Shown: positions 46,366-54,965, numbered from the stretch's first letter. The stretch is 64,000 nt of DNA from Bradyrhizobium japonicum USDA 6 (GCF_000284375.1 NC_017249.1:5806001-5870000), one strand, 5' to 3'. The notes: generated from the sequence alone by a model not told the origin. Numbers and translations: made by a program.

Positions 46366-46998
46366 ATGCCCAAGATCAGCGACAAGCAACGCGAAGGAAG
46401 GCGGCAGCAGATCCTCGAAGCGGCGCTTGCCTGCTTCGCCGAGCAAGGCTTTCACCAGACCGGCATGGCCGACATCGTCAAACGGTCGGGCTTGAGCCAC
46501 GGCGCGGTCTATCTCTATTTCCAGGGCAAGGACGATTTGATCGAGGCGCTCGCCGACGACAGACACCGTCGCGAGGCCGTGCTCAACTCGGTGGCGCAGG
46601 GATCGGGCGATCCGATCGAAGGACTCCACGCGCTGATCCGCGTCTACGCGCGATGGCTCACCGATCCCGCCGGCGAAGCACGGCGTCGCGTCGGCATCCA
46701 TGGCTGGGCGGAGGCCCTGCGCAACCGCCGCGTCCGCACCAGCGTCGTCGAAGGCATCGACATGCCGCGCGCGCTGATCGTGGCGCTGGTCGAGCGCGGC
46801 CAGCATGACGGCCTGATCAAGCGCGACCTCGACGCCGATGCGATCGCGCGCGTGCTCATCGCGATCTTCCAGGGCTTCGTGCTCCAGAAATGCTGGGGCG
46901 AGGATTTTGACATCGAGGCCTGCATGATGGCCGTCGGCGGTGTGATCGAGGGATTTCGCACGACCAGACCTGACATCAAGCGACGGACCAGGACGTAA
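46366..46998 (+). CDS. TetR/AcrR family transcriptional regulator
   Basis: A 210-residue regulator with the helix-turn-helix GRRQQILEAALACFAEQGFH, QTGMADIVKRSGLSHGAVYL, YFQGKDDLIEALADD. The C-terminal domain is of the TetR_C_6-like type (HALIRVYARWLTDPAGEAR). It ends three bases before a TauE/SafE permease gene on the same strand, so it probably controls that exporter and, through the paired sites upstream, itself. The inducer is unknown. Confidence 0.9.
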   Translation: MPKISDKQREGRRQQILEAALACFAEQGFHQTGMADIVKRSGLSHGAVYLYFQGKDDLIEALADDRHRREAVLNSVAQGSGDPIEGLHALIRVYARWLTDPAGEARRRVGIHGWAEALRNRRVRTSVVEGIDMPRALIVALVERGQHDGLIKRDLDADAIARVLIAIFQGFVLQKCWGEDFDIEACMMAVGGVIEGFRTTRPDIKRRTRT

Positions 46999-47001
46999 GC
47001 G

Positions 47002-47784
47002 ATGTCCTGGATTCACGATCTGCTCGCAGGCATCGGCGTCGGTCTCGTCGGCGGGCTGACATCGGGCTTCATGGGAACGAGCCCGGGCGGCGGGCTTGTC
47101 ATCTTCACCGTGCTGCTGCTCGGCGCGGAGCAGCATGTCGCCCAGGGGACGTCGCTGATCACGCAGGTCCCGCCCACTGGCCTCGCCGGCGTGCGCCGCT
47201 ACTGGCAGAGCGGAAATCGCAGCCCGTTGCAATGGATCGCCTGGATCGGCCTCGGATTTCTCGTCGGCGGTGCGGGCGGCGGCTACGCCGCGGCGGCGGT
47301 CTCCGACTCGGTGCTGCAATGGACCTACGTCGTCTATCTCGTCGCGCTGATCGCCCTTCTGATCCTGCGCCGCGACCGCAAGGAAGGCAGCCACGCGGCC
47401 GTCGACCGAGACGAACTGCCTTGGCTTCCCCTGCTCCTCATCGGCGCGCTTGCCGGATTTTCCTCCGGCTTCATGGGCATCGGCGGCGGGCTCGCGATCA
47501 CCGTCGGCCTCGCCGCGGGCCTACGCGTCCCGCAGCACCAGGCGCAACTCGTCAGCCTCATCTTCTCGGTCATCCCGACCAACATTCCGGCGGCCTGGAT
47601 CTACTGGAGCAAGGGGCTCATGGTCGGCTGGCCGGCCATCGTCGGGATTCTCGCCGGCCTCTGGATCGGCACCGATCTCGGCGCACGCGCGGCCAACGGC
47701 GTCAGCAAAGCGGCGCTGCACAGGGGCATGATCGCCCTCATCTCGGTGATGGCGCTCTACATGACGCATAAGGCGCTGACCTGA
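47002..47784 (+). CDS. TauE/SafE family membrane permease
   Basis: A 260-residue protein with about eight membrane helices and the duplicated family motif: GLTSGFMGTSPGGGLVIFTV near the start and GFSSGFMGIGGGLAITVGLA in the second half. Members move sulfite, sulfonates or other organic anions. The gene follows a TetR regulator with three bases between, a pairing that suggests inducible export of a toxic anion. It differs from the TauE protein at 16,690 in length and motif details. Confidence 0.88.
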   Translation: MSWIHDLLAGIGVGLVGGLTSGFMGTSPGGGLVIFTVLLLGAEQHVAQGTSLITQVPPTGLAGVRRYWQSGNRSPLQWIAWIGLGFLVGGAGGGYAAAAVSDSVLQWTYVVYLVALIALLILRRDRKEGSHAAVDRDELPWLPLLLIGALAGFSSGFMGIGGGLAITVGLAAGLRVPQHQAQLVSLIFSVIPTNIPAAWIYWSKGLMVGWPAIVGILAGLWIGTDLGARAANGVSKAALHRGMIALISVMALYMTHKALT

Positions 47785-47786
47785 TT

Positions 47787-48491
47787 TTACGGCCGCTTCG
47801 GAATGTTCAGGCCGCGCTCGACGGCAGGACGCGCCAGCCCCCGTTCGAGCCAGGCACCGACCGACTTGAACTGGCTGAATTCGACGAGATCGCCGGCACC
47901 GTAGAAGCCGATGAGATTGCGCACCCAGCCGAGCATGGAGATGTCGGCGATGGTGTAGTCGTCATCCATGAACCATTGTCGGCCGGAAAGATGCGTCTCC
48001 ATCACGCCGAGCAGACGCTTGGACTCGCCGACATAGCGGTCGAGCGGACGCTTGTCCTCGAAATCCTTGCCGGCGAATTTGTGGAAGAAGCCGACCTGGC
48101 CGAACATCGGCCCGATGCCGCCCATCTGGAAATGCACCCATTGGATGGCCTGGTAGCGGCGCGCGGCATCCTCCGGCAGAAGCTTGCCGGTCTTCTCGGC
48201 GAGGTATTGCAGGATCGCGCCGGACTCGAACAGCGGCAGCGGCCGGCCGCCGGGACCGTTGGGATCGAGAATCGCCGGAATCTTGCCGTTCGGATTGAGC
48301 GAGAGGAATTCCGGCGTCTTTTGGTCGTCCTTGCCGAAGTCGACGAGATGGACCTCGTAAGGCAGACCGATCTCTTCCAGCATGATCGACACCTTGACGC
48401 CATTCGGCGTCGGCAGCGAATAGAGCTGAAGCAGCTCCGGATGCCTGGCAGGCCAGCGCTTGGTGATGGGAAAGGCGGACAGATCAGGCAT
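47787..48491 (-). CDS. glutathione S-transferase (YfcG/Nu-class-like)
   Basis: A 234-residue GST. The thioredoxin-fold domain has LQLYSLPTPNGVKVSIMLEE, FLSLNPNGKIPAILDPNGPG and PLPLFESGAILQYLAEKTG, the T-P-N and E-S-G glutathione-binding motifs of YfcG-like enzymes, which act as disulfide-bond oxidoreductases. The helical C-terminal domain is intact. It converges with the TauE gene, the stops being two bases apart. Start MPDLSAFPITKRW is kept; ~15 N-terminal residues precede the fold. Confidence 0.9.
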   Translation of the reverse strand: MPDLSAFPITKRWPARHPELLQLYSLPTPNGVKVSIMLEEIGLPYEVHLVDFGKDDQKTPEFLSLNPNGKIPAILDPNGPGGRPLPLFESGAILQYLAEKTGKLLPEDAARRYQAIQWVHFQMGGIGPMFGQVGFFHKFAGKDFEDKRPLDRYVGESKRLLGVMETHLSGRQWFMDDDYTIADISMLGWVRNLIGFYGAGDLVEFSQFKSVGAWLERGLARPAVERGLNIPKRP

Positions 48492-48583
48492 CGGAACCCC
48501 GGCTTCGTTCGTGAGATGCCGCCTAATCTAGGCGAGCCATCGAACGGCGCAAGGCCGAGCAGTGATCATGCATCGAAGCCGGA

Positions 48584-48727
48584 CTACAAGGGCCGTAGCA
48601 GATGCCTCGCTGCGTACGCGATATCGCGCTGAGCCCGTTGCTCGATGAAGAGCTGCCCAGTGACGAGCAGCGCTCCGGTGAAAACGAGCGCGAGCACCGC
48701 GGTCGCGAACTGACTGGCATCCTTCAT
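48584..48727 (-). CDS. small membrane protein (47 aa)
   Basis: The frame reads MKDASQFATAVLALVFTGAL LVTGQLF then a basic tail IEQRAQRDIAYAARHLLRPL: a short polar start, one hydrophobic helix and a positively charged end. GGAG lies about 11 bases upstream of the ATG. The composition (hydrophobic helix, positive tail) and third-position bias support coding moderately. Family unknown. It stands alone between the GST gene and the DUF429 gene. Confidence 0.45.
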   Translation of the reverse strand: MKDASQFATAVLALVFTGALLVTGQLFIEQRAQRDIAYAARHLLRPL

Positions 48728-48845
48728 CGCACGAGCTTCTCCGTCATCGGTTCGAACGGGGAACGCGGGCCGACCATCGACAGTTCCTGCACGCCTCAAA
48801 TAAAATGCCACTTTATCCCGAATCGAGGCGCACCTCGCCGCAACC

Positions 48846-49547
48846 TCAATAATTGATCTCCATCCGCAGACCGCGCGGATCGACCTCTTCGCCGCCGACA
48901 CGCTGTGTGCTGTTGCGGGCTGCGACCGCGCAGGCGCAGGCATCGATGAGATCGTCGCGGCCGATGCCGGTGCCATGACGCTGCGTCAGCCATGTCTCCA
49001 GGCGCGTGAAGCCGCGTTGCGCCAGCAGCGCGATGCGCTGCTCACGACCTTGCGCCGACGTCTTCTTCGGGAGACGAACTCGCCCTGCCAGATTCCAGAA
49101 AATCAATTCCGGATGCGCTTCGCCAATTATCGCCTGCAGCGCCGGCGTCATGATCTCGTCGACGTCCCTGATCTTGTCCCTGATGTTCCAGAGCTGCGCC
49201 GACACGCCCCTGCCCTTGCCTTCGCGCTCCCAATAGTGGCGATTGGCTGCCGCCATGTCCGGAAATGTCCAGAGATCGCGGCGCGCGCCAAGAAACACGG
49301 CGGGGCCAACCAGCTCGCGCGCACGCAGGTCGCACACACGATAGCCACTCGGATTCAAACCAATCGGCATGTCGATCATCGCGCGTGCATGCGGCATCGC
49401 AAGCAAGCGCGTCAGGCCCGGCGAATAATCAAAGCCATGATCGCCGCCCTCGTCGATCCAGGCGGCGACCCAGCCGAAGCGGAATCCATCGAGACCGAGA
49501 TAGTTTGGCAAATCATAAGTCCCGACGTCGACTAGACATCTATGCAT
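48846..49547 (-). CDS. DUF429 family protein (predicted RNase H-like fold)
   Basis: A ~233-residue protein. GLDGFRFGWVAAWIDEGGDH, RAMIDMPIGLNPSGYRVCDL, RDKIRDVDEIMTPAL and GEAHPELIFWNLAG match DUF429, a family with conserved acidic residues (D of LDG, D of IDMP, E of HPE) predicted to form an RNase H-like nuclease. The biological role is unknown. Its ATG overlaps the stop of the upstream AhpD-like gene by 8 bases, so it is the last gene of the ECF sigma operon. Confidence 0.8.
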   Translation of the reverse strand: MHRCLVDVGTYDLPNYLGLDGFRFGWVAAWIDEGGDHGFDYSPGLTRLLAMPHARAMIDMPIGLNPSGYRVCDLRARELVGPAVFLGARRDLWTFPDMAAANRHYWEREGKGRGVSAQLWNIRDKIRDVDEIMTPALQAIIGEAHPELIFWNLAGRVRLPKKTSAQGREQRIALLAQRGFTRLETWLTQRHGTGIGRDDLIDACACAVAARNSTQRVGGEEVDPRGLRMEINY

Positions 49548-49887
49548 CTCCCTCGCCGTGATGCCGCTCGAACAAGCGTTGCGCCAGCAGCGCATGGCCG
49601 AGCGTACCACCGGCGCGCACGGCGGCCGCGATCAACGCGGCTTCGGCGACTTCCTCCCGCGTCGCGCCGGCCTTCGCTGCCTGCGCCGTGTGCACGTCGA
49701 GGCAATAGGCGCATTGCGTGGTGAGTGCCACCGCGAGCGAGATCAGCTCGCGGTATTTCGGCGGGATCAAACCGTCCTTGCGCTCGACCGCGTGGTTGAA
49801 GGCGAGGAACGCGTTGGCCTCGACCGGCGCGAGCGCCACGAAAGCCGGGACAGACTTCAGATCGTCAGGCGTTTGATAATCGGTCAT
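49540..49887 (-). CDS. carboxymuconolactone decarboxylase/AhpD-like protein
   Basis: A 115-residue protein with the AhpD-like CxxC-x-x-H motif (TTQCAYCLDVHTAQAAKAGA), followed by TREEVAEAALIAAAVRAGG. The two Cys and the His form a peroxidatic or disulfide-reductase-type centre in AhpD relatives. Placed three bases after an ECF sigma gene, it is probably a target and partner in an oxidative or organic-hydroperoxide response. Length is normal for the small CMD class. Confidence 0.88.
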   Translation of the reverse strand: MTDYQTPDDLKSVPAFVALAPVEANAFLAFNHAVERKDGLIPPKYRELISLAVALTTQCAYCLDVHTAQAAKAGATREEVAEAALIAAAVRAGGTLGHALLAQRLFERHHGEGDA

Positions 49888-49890
49888 GTC

Positions 49891-50412
49891 TCACCTCGTC
49901 AAATATTCGCGCATCAGGGCGCGGGCGCGATGCAGGCGCGCCTTCACGGTCTGCCTGGACGCACCGAGGGCGGCGGCGATTTCGTCGATGGTCATTTCCT
50001 TGACATCCCGCATCAGCGCGACATCGCGGTAATGCGCGGGCAACGCTTCGAACGCAGCCGCCACGTCAAGCCGCAAATCGGCTTCGGACCGCGACAGCAG
50101 CTGCGCGTCCACCTCGCCGTCGTCGATCGATGGGACGAGGCCCGCCTTGCGCGCGAGCCGCAGACATTCGCGCCGGACCACGCTGAACAGCCACGCGGAA
50201 AAAGCGACCAGCGAGCGGATCGTGCCGACATGGCGGAACAGGATCCACATCGCCTCCTGGGTTGCATCATCGGCATCCGCCGAGCTGCGGCAGGTGGCGC
50301 GTGCGTAGCGACGGATATCCGGCTGCGCCGTCTCGAGCAGAGACGCGATCGCCTGGGGATCGCCGAGCCGTGCCGCCTCGAACAGGCCTGACGAGATCGC
50401 CGCCGCACTCAC
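49891..50412 (-). CDS. ECF-type RNA polymerase sigma factor
   Basis: A 173-residue sigma-70 family protein with only regions 2 and 4: region 2 has DIRRYARATCRSSADADDAT and EAMWILFRHVGTIRSLVAF; region 4 has LPAHYRDVALMRDVKEMTI, DEIAAALGASRQTVKARLHR. There is no C-terminal SnoaL-like extension and no anti-sigma gene beside it. The start is GTG at 50412, preceded by GGGGAGG; the frame is open further but the added residues are untypical. Its first codon overlaps the stop of the upstream DUF2892 gene (GTGA). Confidence 0.88.
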   Translation of the reverse strand: MSAAAISSGLFEAARLGDPQAIASLLETAQPDIRRYARATCRSSADADDATQEAMWILFRHVGTIRSLVAFSAWLFSVVRRECLRLARKAGLVPSIDDGEVDAQLLSRSEADLRLDVAAAFEALPAHYRDVALMRDVKEMTIDEIAAALGASRQTVKARLHRARALMREYLTR

Positions 50413-50618
50413 GACACGCCTCCCCGTCCGATCCCGGCCATCGCGCACATCGGGCAATAGCCGACGAGCCCCGTCAGTGCGAAGCCTGCGCCCCCGAGCG
50501 CCACCAGCCACGCCGCGACGCCGGTGAGCAAAACGGATGCGGCAATCGCAACCGCAATTCCGAACGCAACCCGCACCGCCTGATGCAGACCGCCGATATT
50601 CTTCCTGTAGAATGCCAT
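50409..50618 (-). CDS. DUF2892-like inner-membrane miniprotein with CxxC
   Basis: A 69-residue protein: NIGGLHQAVRVAFGIAVAIA then SVLLTGVAAWLVALGGAGFA, two membrane helices, then GLVGYCPMCAMAGIGRGG at the C-terminus. This is the DUF2892 (YgaP-like membrane) pattern; the C-P-M-C motif at the helix end could bind a metal or form a disulfide. CGGAGG precedes the ATG. It heads the sigma-factor operon and overlaps the sigma start by four bases, where an anti-sigma or sensor gene often lies. Confidence 0.8.
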   Translation of the reverse strand: MAFYRKNIGGLHQAVRVAFGIAVAIAASVLLTGVAAWLVALGGAGFALTGLVGYCPMCAMAGIGRGGVS

Positions 50619-50713
50619 CACATCCTCCGAAATGAGCCGAAGCAAAATGCCTCGACCATCAGGAGGACGCGAAGACCCAAAAGGATTCGCGGGGGCGTGA
50701 ACTTTTTTCGCGG

Positions 50714-51898
50714 TCAGCCCCCGACCGCCTGATAGGCCAGGCGCTTGAACTCGAAGAAGAACGGGTTCCAGAAGCCCATGTGGCGCTGTGCCATCAGCAC
50801 GCCGGCGGTGTTGGCCTGCGGACAAATCCACCAATGGGTGCCGGCAAGCCCACCCCACTGGAATTCGCCGGTCGAATTCGGGGGATCAAAGGGCATCGGC
50901 GCGAAAGTGACGGCGCCGCCGAGGCCGAAGCCCTTGCCGGGGATCGGCCCGAGATTGGCAAATCGGATGGTCTGGCCTGCGGGCAACTGGTTCGTCATCA
51001 TCTGCCGCAGCGTGTCGGGCTTCAGCAGCGCATCCGAACCGGGGAGCAGCGCGCGTACCAGCGCGAGCATGTCGGGCAAGGTCGAGACCAGACCGCCGCC
51101 GCCCGAGAGCCGCGGAAACGGCCGCCGATAGGCCTGCGGATAAGGCAGATTGTCGGCCCGCGTCAGGCCCGGCTTCATCGGATCCAGCACGTCGGCGCCG
51201 GTGTAGAGCGCAACCAGCCTGCCCTGCTGCGCCTCGGGCACTGAGAAGCCGGTATCGACCATGCCGAGGCGATCGAAGATGCGCGCCTTGAGGAAGGTGT
51301 CGAGCGCATGGCCGGAGACGACCTCGACGACGCGGCCCAGCACGTCGGTCGCCACCGAATATTCCCAGCCCGTGCCGGGGTGATAGGACAGCGGCAGATC
51401 GGCGAGCTTGTCGATCATGTCGGAGAGCGGCGTCAACGGATTGAGCACGCGCGCCTCGTTATAGCCTTTGAACAGCACCGTGCCGGGATCGAAGATGCCG
51501 TAGCTGAGGCCCGAGCTGTGGGTCAGAAGCTGGCGGATCGTGATCGGGCTCTTCGCCGGTTCGACATCGGCAAGGCTCGAGGCGCCCTGCTTCAGCACCT
51601 TGCGATTGCCGAGTTGCGGCAGGAATTTCTCGACGGGGTCATCAAGCCCGATGCGGCCCTCCTCGACCAGCAGCATGATCGAGCACGTCACGAAGATCTT
51701 GGTATTGGAGAACGCGCGAAAAATATGGTCGGGCCGGAGCGCGGCTTTTGCCTCGCGATCGGCGAAGCCGACGCATTGCTGATCGACGACATCGCGCCCC
51801 CGCAGCACCGCCCAGGACACGCCTGGAATGATCTCCTGATCGACGTAGCGCTCCATCGCCGTCCGCGCGGCGGAAAAATCAGGTGTTCTGGCGTCCAT
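50714..51898 (-). CDS. serine hydrolase of the beta-lactamase/class C family (EstB-like)
   Basis: A 394-residue protein with the S-x-x-K nucleophile motif in HIFRAFSNTKIFVTCSIMLL, followed by LTHSSGLSYGIFDPGT, the Y-x-x motif YSVATDVLGRVVEVVSG, and GGGLVSTLPDMLALVRALLP. There is no signal peptide, so it is probably a cytoplasmic esterase or lactonase-type enzyme rather than a true beta-lactamase. It is upstream of the ECF sigma operon on the same strand, with its stop 95 bases before the DUF2892 ATG. Confidence 0.88.
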   Translation of the reverse strand: MDARTPDFSAARTAMERYVDQEIIPGVSWAVLRGRDVVDQQCVGFADREAKAALRPDHIFRAFSNTKIFVTCSIMLLVEEGRIGLDDPVEKFLPQLGNRKVLKQGASSLADVEPAKSPITIRQLLTHSSGLSYGIFDPGTVLFKGYNEARVLNPLTPLSDMIDKLADLPLSYHPGTGWEYSVATDVLGRVVEVVSGHALDTFLKARIFDRLGMVDTGFSVPEAQQGRLVALYTGADVLDPMKPGLTRADNLPYPQAYRRPFPRLSGGGGLVSTLPDMLALVRALLPGSDALLKPDTLRQMMTNQLPAGQTIRFANLGPIPGKGFGLGGAVTFAPMPFDPPNSTGEFQWGGLAGTHWWICPQANTAGVLMAQRHMGFWNPFFFEFKRLAYQAVGG

Positions 51899-51971
51899 GT
51901 GTTTCCCCCAAATTATGGTTGGGATGGATATAGCGCGCTTTCGCGGGAAATGAAGTCCGTTCGATCGGCCC

Positions 51972-52661
51972 TCAAATTTTCATCAGCGCCGTGACGTGCA
52001 GCCGGCGACGGATCTCCATGCCCTGCCGTTCGTACAGCGCAATCGCCGAGGCGTTATGAGAAAACACGTGCAGGAACGGAATTTCACCGCGCGCCTCGAT
52101 CCGGCGCGCGACCGCCGCGAGCAGCGCCTGCGCGTAGCCGCGCCCGCGATAGTCCGGATGCACGCAGACGGCCGTCATCTCGACGAATTTTCCCGGCTTC
52201 ATCCGCTCGCCCGTCATCGCGACCAATTCTCCACCAACGCGGATGCCGAGGAACGTGCCGAGCTCATGCGTGCGCAACGCGAATGGACCGGGTTTGGTCA
52301 GCTCCGTCAGCGCCATCATGGCGGCGACGTCAGCCGCGCCCAATTTGACGATCTCGGCATCGCGAAGCGGACTGTCGGCCGGCGAGCCGATCATCTGCTC
52401 GCCGGTCTCGGCGAGCACGACCTTGAAGCCGGCGGGAACGTCGACCGGTTCCGGCGTGAACAGCGCGGCGACCTGCGAGCCCGCCAGGAGATCACCGAGC
52501 GCGGCGAAGCTTGCCTCGGACATGTCGACCATGTCGGCAAACGGCGTCATGTCCACGGGATAGCGCCGCGCGCGCGGGCCGCCCTCCGCCAGATGCTTCT
52601 GGCTCGTCGTCAGTGCGCTCCAGATCGGATGATCCAGCAACGCCAAATCGCTGTCGGACAC
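51972..52661 (-). CDS. GNAT family N-acetyltransferase
   Basis: A 229-residue protein whose C-terminal half is a GNAT domain (FVEMTAVCVHPDYRGRGYAQ, the acetyl-CoA-binding R/Q-x-x-G-x-G/A motif, then FSHNASAIALYERQGMEIRR). The N-terminal ~110 residues include a second, degenerate-looking domain (HPIWSALTTSQKHLAEGGPR). The acceptor substrate is unknown. It follows the Lin0512 gene with four bases between them, so the two are co-transcribed. Confidence 0.88.
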   Translation of the reverse strand: MSDSDLALLDHPIWSALTTSQKHLAEGGPRARRYPVDMTPFADMVDMSEASFAALGDLLAGSQVAALFTPEPVDVPAGFKVVLAETGEQMIGSPADSPLRDAEIVKLGAADVAAMMALTELTKPGPFALRTHELGTFLGIRVGGELVAMTGERMKPGKFVEMTAVCVHPDYRGRGYAQALLAAVARRIEARGEIPFLHVFSHNASAIALYERQGMEIRRRLHVTALMKI

Positions 52662-52665
52662 CGGC

Positions 52666-53013
52666 CTAGTCCTTGTCGAAGCTGACGATCACCGCCGCAT
52701 TGGCAATCAGGATGGGATCGTTGGCCACTTCCGTGGCCGAGGGAATCTCCAGCCCGCCCTTGACCGCAGTTACGGTCACCGTGCCGTAAGGCAGCTCCTT
52801 CGCAACGGCCTCCTTGTCCACCGCCTCAGGGTTGGGCACCGCAATCGTGACATCGACGAACATGTCGTTCGCGGTCTTCCCGATCATCCGGAAGAAACCA
52901 AGGCTCGAATGCCTGATGGCATCCGACACCGCACGCTTGGCCGCCTTGGTGGCGTCCCTGCCGTGGACGTCGACGCCCATGCCCATCTCGGTGATACAGC
53001 GAACGCGAGTCAT
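52666..53013 (-). CDS. Lin0512 family protein
   Basis: A 115-residue protein: MTRVRCITEMGMGVDVHGRD, TKAAKRAVSDAIRHSSLGFF, MFVDVTIAVPNPEAVDKEAV. This is the Lin0512 family of ring-forming small proteins, also found next to or fused with cyanuric acid hydrolase/barbiturase-like genes; function unknown. It is co-directional and nearly contiguous with the acetyltransferase gene. Start is the first ATG and matches the family. Confidence 0.85.
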   Translation of the reverse strand: MTRVRCITEMGMGVDVHGRDATKAAKRAVSDAIRHSSLGFFRMIGKTANDMFVDVTIAVPNPEAVDKEAVAKELPYGTVTVTAVKGGLEIPSATEVANDPILIANAAVIVSFDKD

Positions 53014-53088
53014 GTCTTATTCCTGTGGTTGGTTAGGGTGATGGAGAGTGTCGGGGATCGGGGGGCGCGGCACAAGTACGGTTGCTTC

Positions 53089-53171
53089 TCTCGTGTCCCG
53101 GACGCGCTGCAGCGCTCTTGGCGTCGCTGCGCAGAGCCGAAGGGGCGCTGCGCTGCGTCCGGGGCACGAGA
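53089..53171. repeat. palindromic intergenic repeat
   Basis: TCTCGTGTCCCGGACGC (53089-53105) pairs with GCGTCCGGGGCACGAGA (53155-53171) with one mismatch; the loop contains CTGCAGCG and CGCTGCG(C) segments that can form a second stem. It lies in the 167-base gap between the acetolactate-synthase-like gene and the Lin0512 gene. The form is that of a dispersed Bradyrhizobium-type intergenic element; a single copy is present in this window. Confidence 0.65.
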
Positions 53172-53180
53172 TCGCAGTTC

Positions 53181-54845
53181 TCACGCCTTCGACTTCTCAT
53201 GCGCCCGCAGCTCGTCGACCAGCACGCGCACATTCTCCGAATAGTCGATCGGGATCACGACCAGATGCACGCCGCCCTCCTTGAAGGCCGCATCGAGCGT
53301 CCGGCCGAAGCTGTCGATGCTCTCGATGCGATGGCCCTTGGCGCCATAGGCCTTCGCATAGACGACAAAATCGGGATTGCCAAAGGTCATGCCGTAATCG
53401 GCGAAGTGATCGACGGCCTGCTTCCAGCGGATCATGCCGTAGGCGTTGTCCTCGAGCACCAACACGACCAAATTGAGCTTGAGGCGGACGGCGGTCTCCA
53501 TCTCCTGGCTGTTCATCATGAAGCCGCCGTCGCCGGCGACTGCGAGCACGCGGCGCTCGGGATAGAGCATCGCGGCCATCATGGCCGACGGCAGGCCGGC
53601 GCCCATCGTCGCCAGCGCATTGTCGAGCAGCAGCGTGTTGGCGACGCGGGTTCGGTAGTTGCGCGCGAACCAGATCTTGTACATGCCGTTGTCGAGCGCG
53701 ACGATGCCATTCTCAGGGATCACCTGGCGAATGTCGTGCACGATGCGCTGCGGTGTCGGCGGCCAGCGCGCCTCGGTCGCGCGGTCGGCGATGTGCGTGA
53801 GGATCTCCTCGCGCAGCGGCAACAGCGCCGCCGCCTGCGGCAGCTTGCCTTCGAGCCGGTCGGCGAGCAGCTCCAGGCTCGGGCCGACGTCGCCGACGAC
53901 CTCGGCATCGGGAAAATAGACCAGCTCGACGCTGGCCGGCGTGTAGCTGACGTGAATGACCTTCGGTCCCGACGGCCCCATGATGAAGGGCGGCTTCTCG
54001 ATCGGGTCATGGCCGATCGCCACGATCAAATCGGCCGCATCGATCGCGTCGTGGACGTAGTCGCGCTCGGATAGCGCCGCCGTGCCCATGTAGAGATTGG
54101 TGCCGCCGGGCACCGTGCCCTTCCCCATCTGTGTCGTGAAAAACGGAATGCCGGTTCGCCGCACGAAACTGGCGATGCCGTGGGTCGAGCGCGGCCGGCT
54201 GGTCGCAGCTCCCATCATCACCAATGGACGTCTTGCGGCCAGGATCATCTCAGCCGCGCGGTCGAGCGCGGCGCGATGGGCGACCGGAATTTCAATCGGA
54301 TGGACCGGGATCACGGGGACGGCCGGCACTTCGTCGCCCGCGATGTCCTCGGGCAGTTCGAGATGCACCGGCCCCGGCCGTTCCTCCATCGCCACGCGAA
54401 AGGCGTCGCGCACCACGGTCGGAATGCTGGAGGCGCTGATGATCTGCCGAGAGAGCTTGGTCAGCGGCTTCATGGTCGCAACCACGTCCACGATCTGGAA
54501 GCGCGCCTGCCGGCTGCTCATGATCGGCTTCTGGCCGGTGATCAAAATCATCGGCATCGCGCCGAGATGGGCATAGGCGGCGCCCGTGGACAGGTTGAGC
54601 GCGCCCGGGCCGAGCGTCGAGAGACACACTCCCGGCTTGCCGGTCAGCCGACCGTGCGTGGCGGCCATGAAGGCCGCGGCCTGCTCGTGACGGGTCAGGA
54701 CCAGCTCGATTTTGGAGGTGCGCAGCGATTCGACGAGGTCGAGATTTTCCTCTCCGGGGATACCGAAGATGCGATCGACGCCCTCGTTCTCCAGCGCCGC
54801 GACAAACAGGTCCGATCCTTTTGCCTTGCGTTCCTGCCCGCTCAT
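53181..54845 (-). CDS. acetolactate synthase large subunit-like ThDP enzyme
   Basis: A ~554-residue thiamine-diphosphate enzyme. The Pyr domain has IFGIPGEENLDLVESL and the catalytic Glu in VLTRHEQAAAFMAATHG; GVCLSTLGPGALNLSTGAAY follows; the PP domain has LAVAGDGGFMMNSQEMETAV and EDNAYGMIRWKQ for ThDP-Mg binding. No small (ilvH) subunit gene is adjacent, so it may be the catabolic type or a relative with another 2-oxoacid substrate. The start MSGQERKAKGSDL is chosen; the upstream part of the frame is untypical. Confidence 0.88.
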   Translation of the reverse strand: MSGQERKAKGSDLFVAALENEGVDRIFGIPGEENLDLVESLRTSKIELVLTRHEQAAAFMAATHGRLTGKPGVCLSTLGPGALNLSTGAAYAHLGAMPMILITGQKPIMSSRQARFQIVDVVATMKPLTKLSRQIISASSIPTVVRDAFRVAMEERPGPVHLELPEDIAGDEVPAVPVIPVHPIEIPVAHRAALDRAAEMILAARRPLVMMGAATSRPRSTHGIASFVRRTGIPFFTTQMGKGTVPGGTNLYMGTAALSERDYVHDAIDAADLIVAIGHDPIEKPPFIMGPSGPKVIHVSYTPASVELVYFPDAEVVGDVGPSLELLADRLEGKLPQAAALLPLREEILTHIADRATEARWPPTPQRIVHDIRQVIPENGIVALDNGMYKIWFARNYRTRVANTLLLDNALATMGAGLPSAMMAAMLYPERRVLAVAGDGGFMMNSQEMETAVRLKLNLVVLVLEDNAYGMIRWKQAVDHFADYGMTFGNPDFVVYAKAYGAKGHRIESIDSFGRTLDAAFKEGGVHLVVIPIDYSENVRVLVDELRAHEKSKA

Positions 54846-54965
54846 GTCGCCTCCGCTCGCTGCGTCCCGTGGTCGGGTGCGGTCACATGGTAGCGGCTCG
54901 TGGCGCAGGCACAACTCACAAAGAGGCGGGCGATTGTTCCAACATCGTCAATACGATCGCCGCAA

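Noticed and set aside
50714..51898. The serine hydrolase as an antibiotic-resistance beta-lactamase.
   Set aside because: It has no signal peptide and its YSV motif lacks the Asn of class C enzymes (YxN), fitting EstB-like esterases better.
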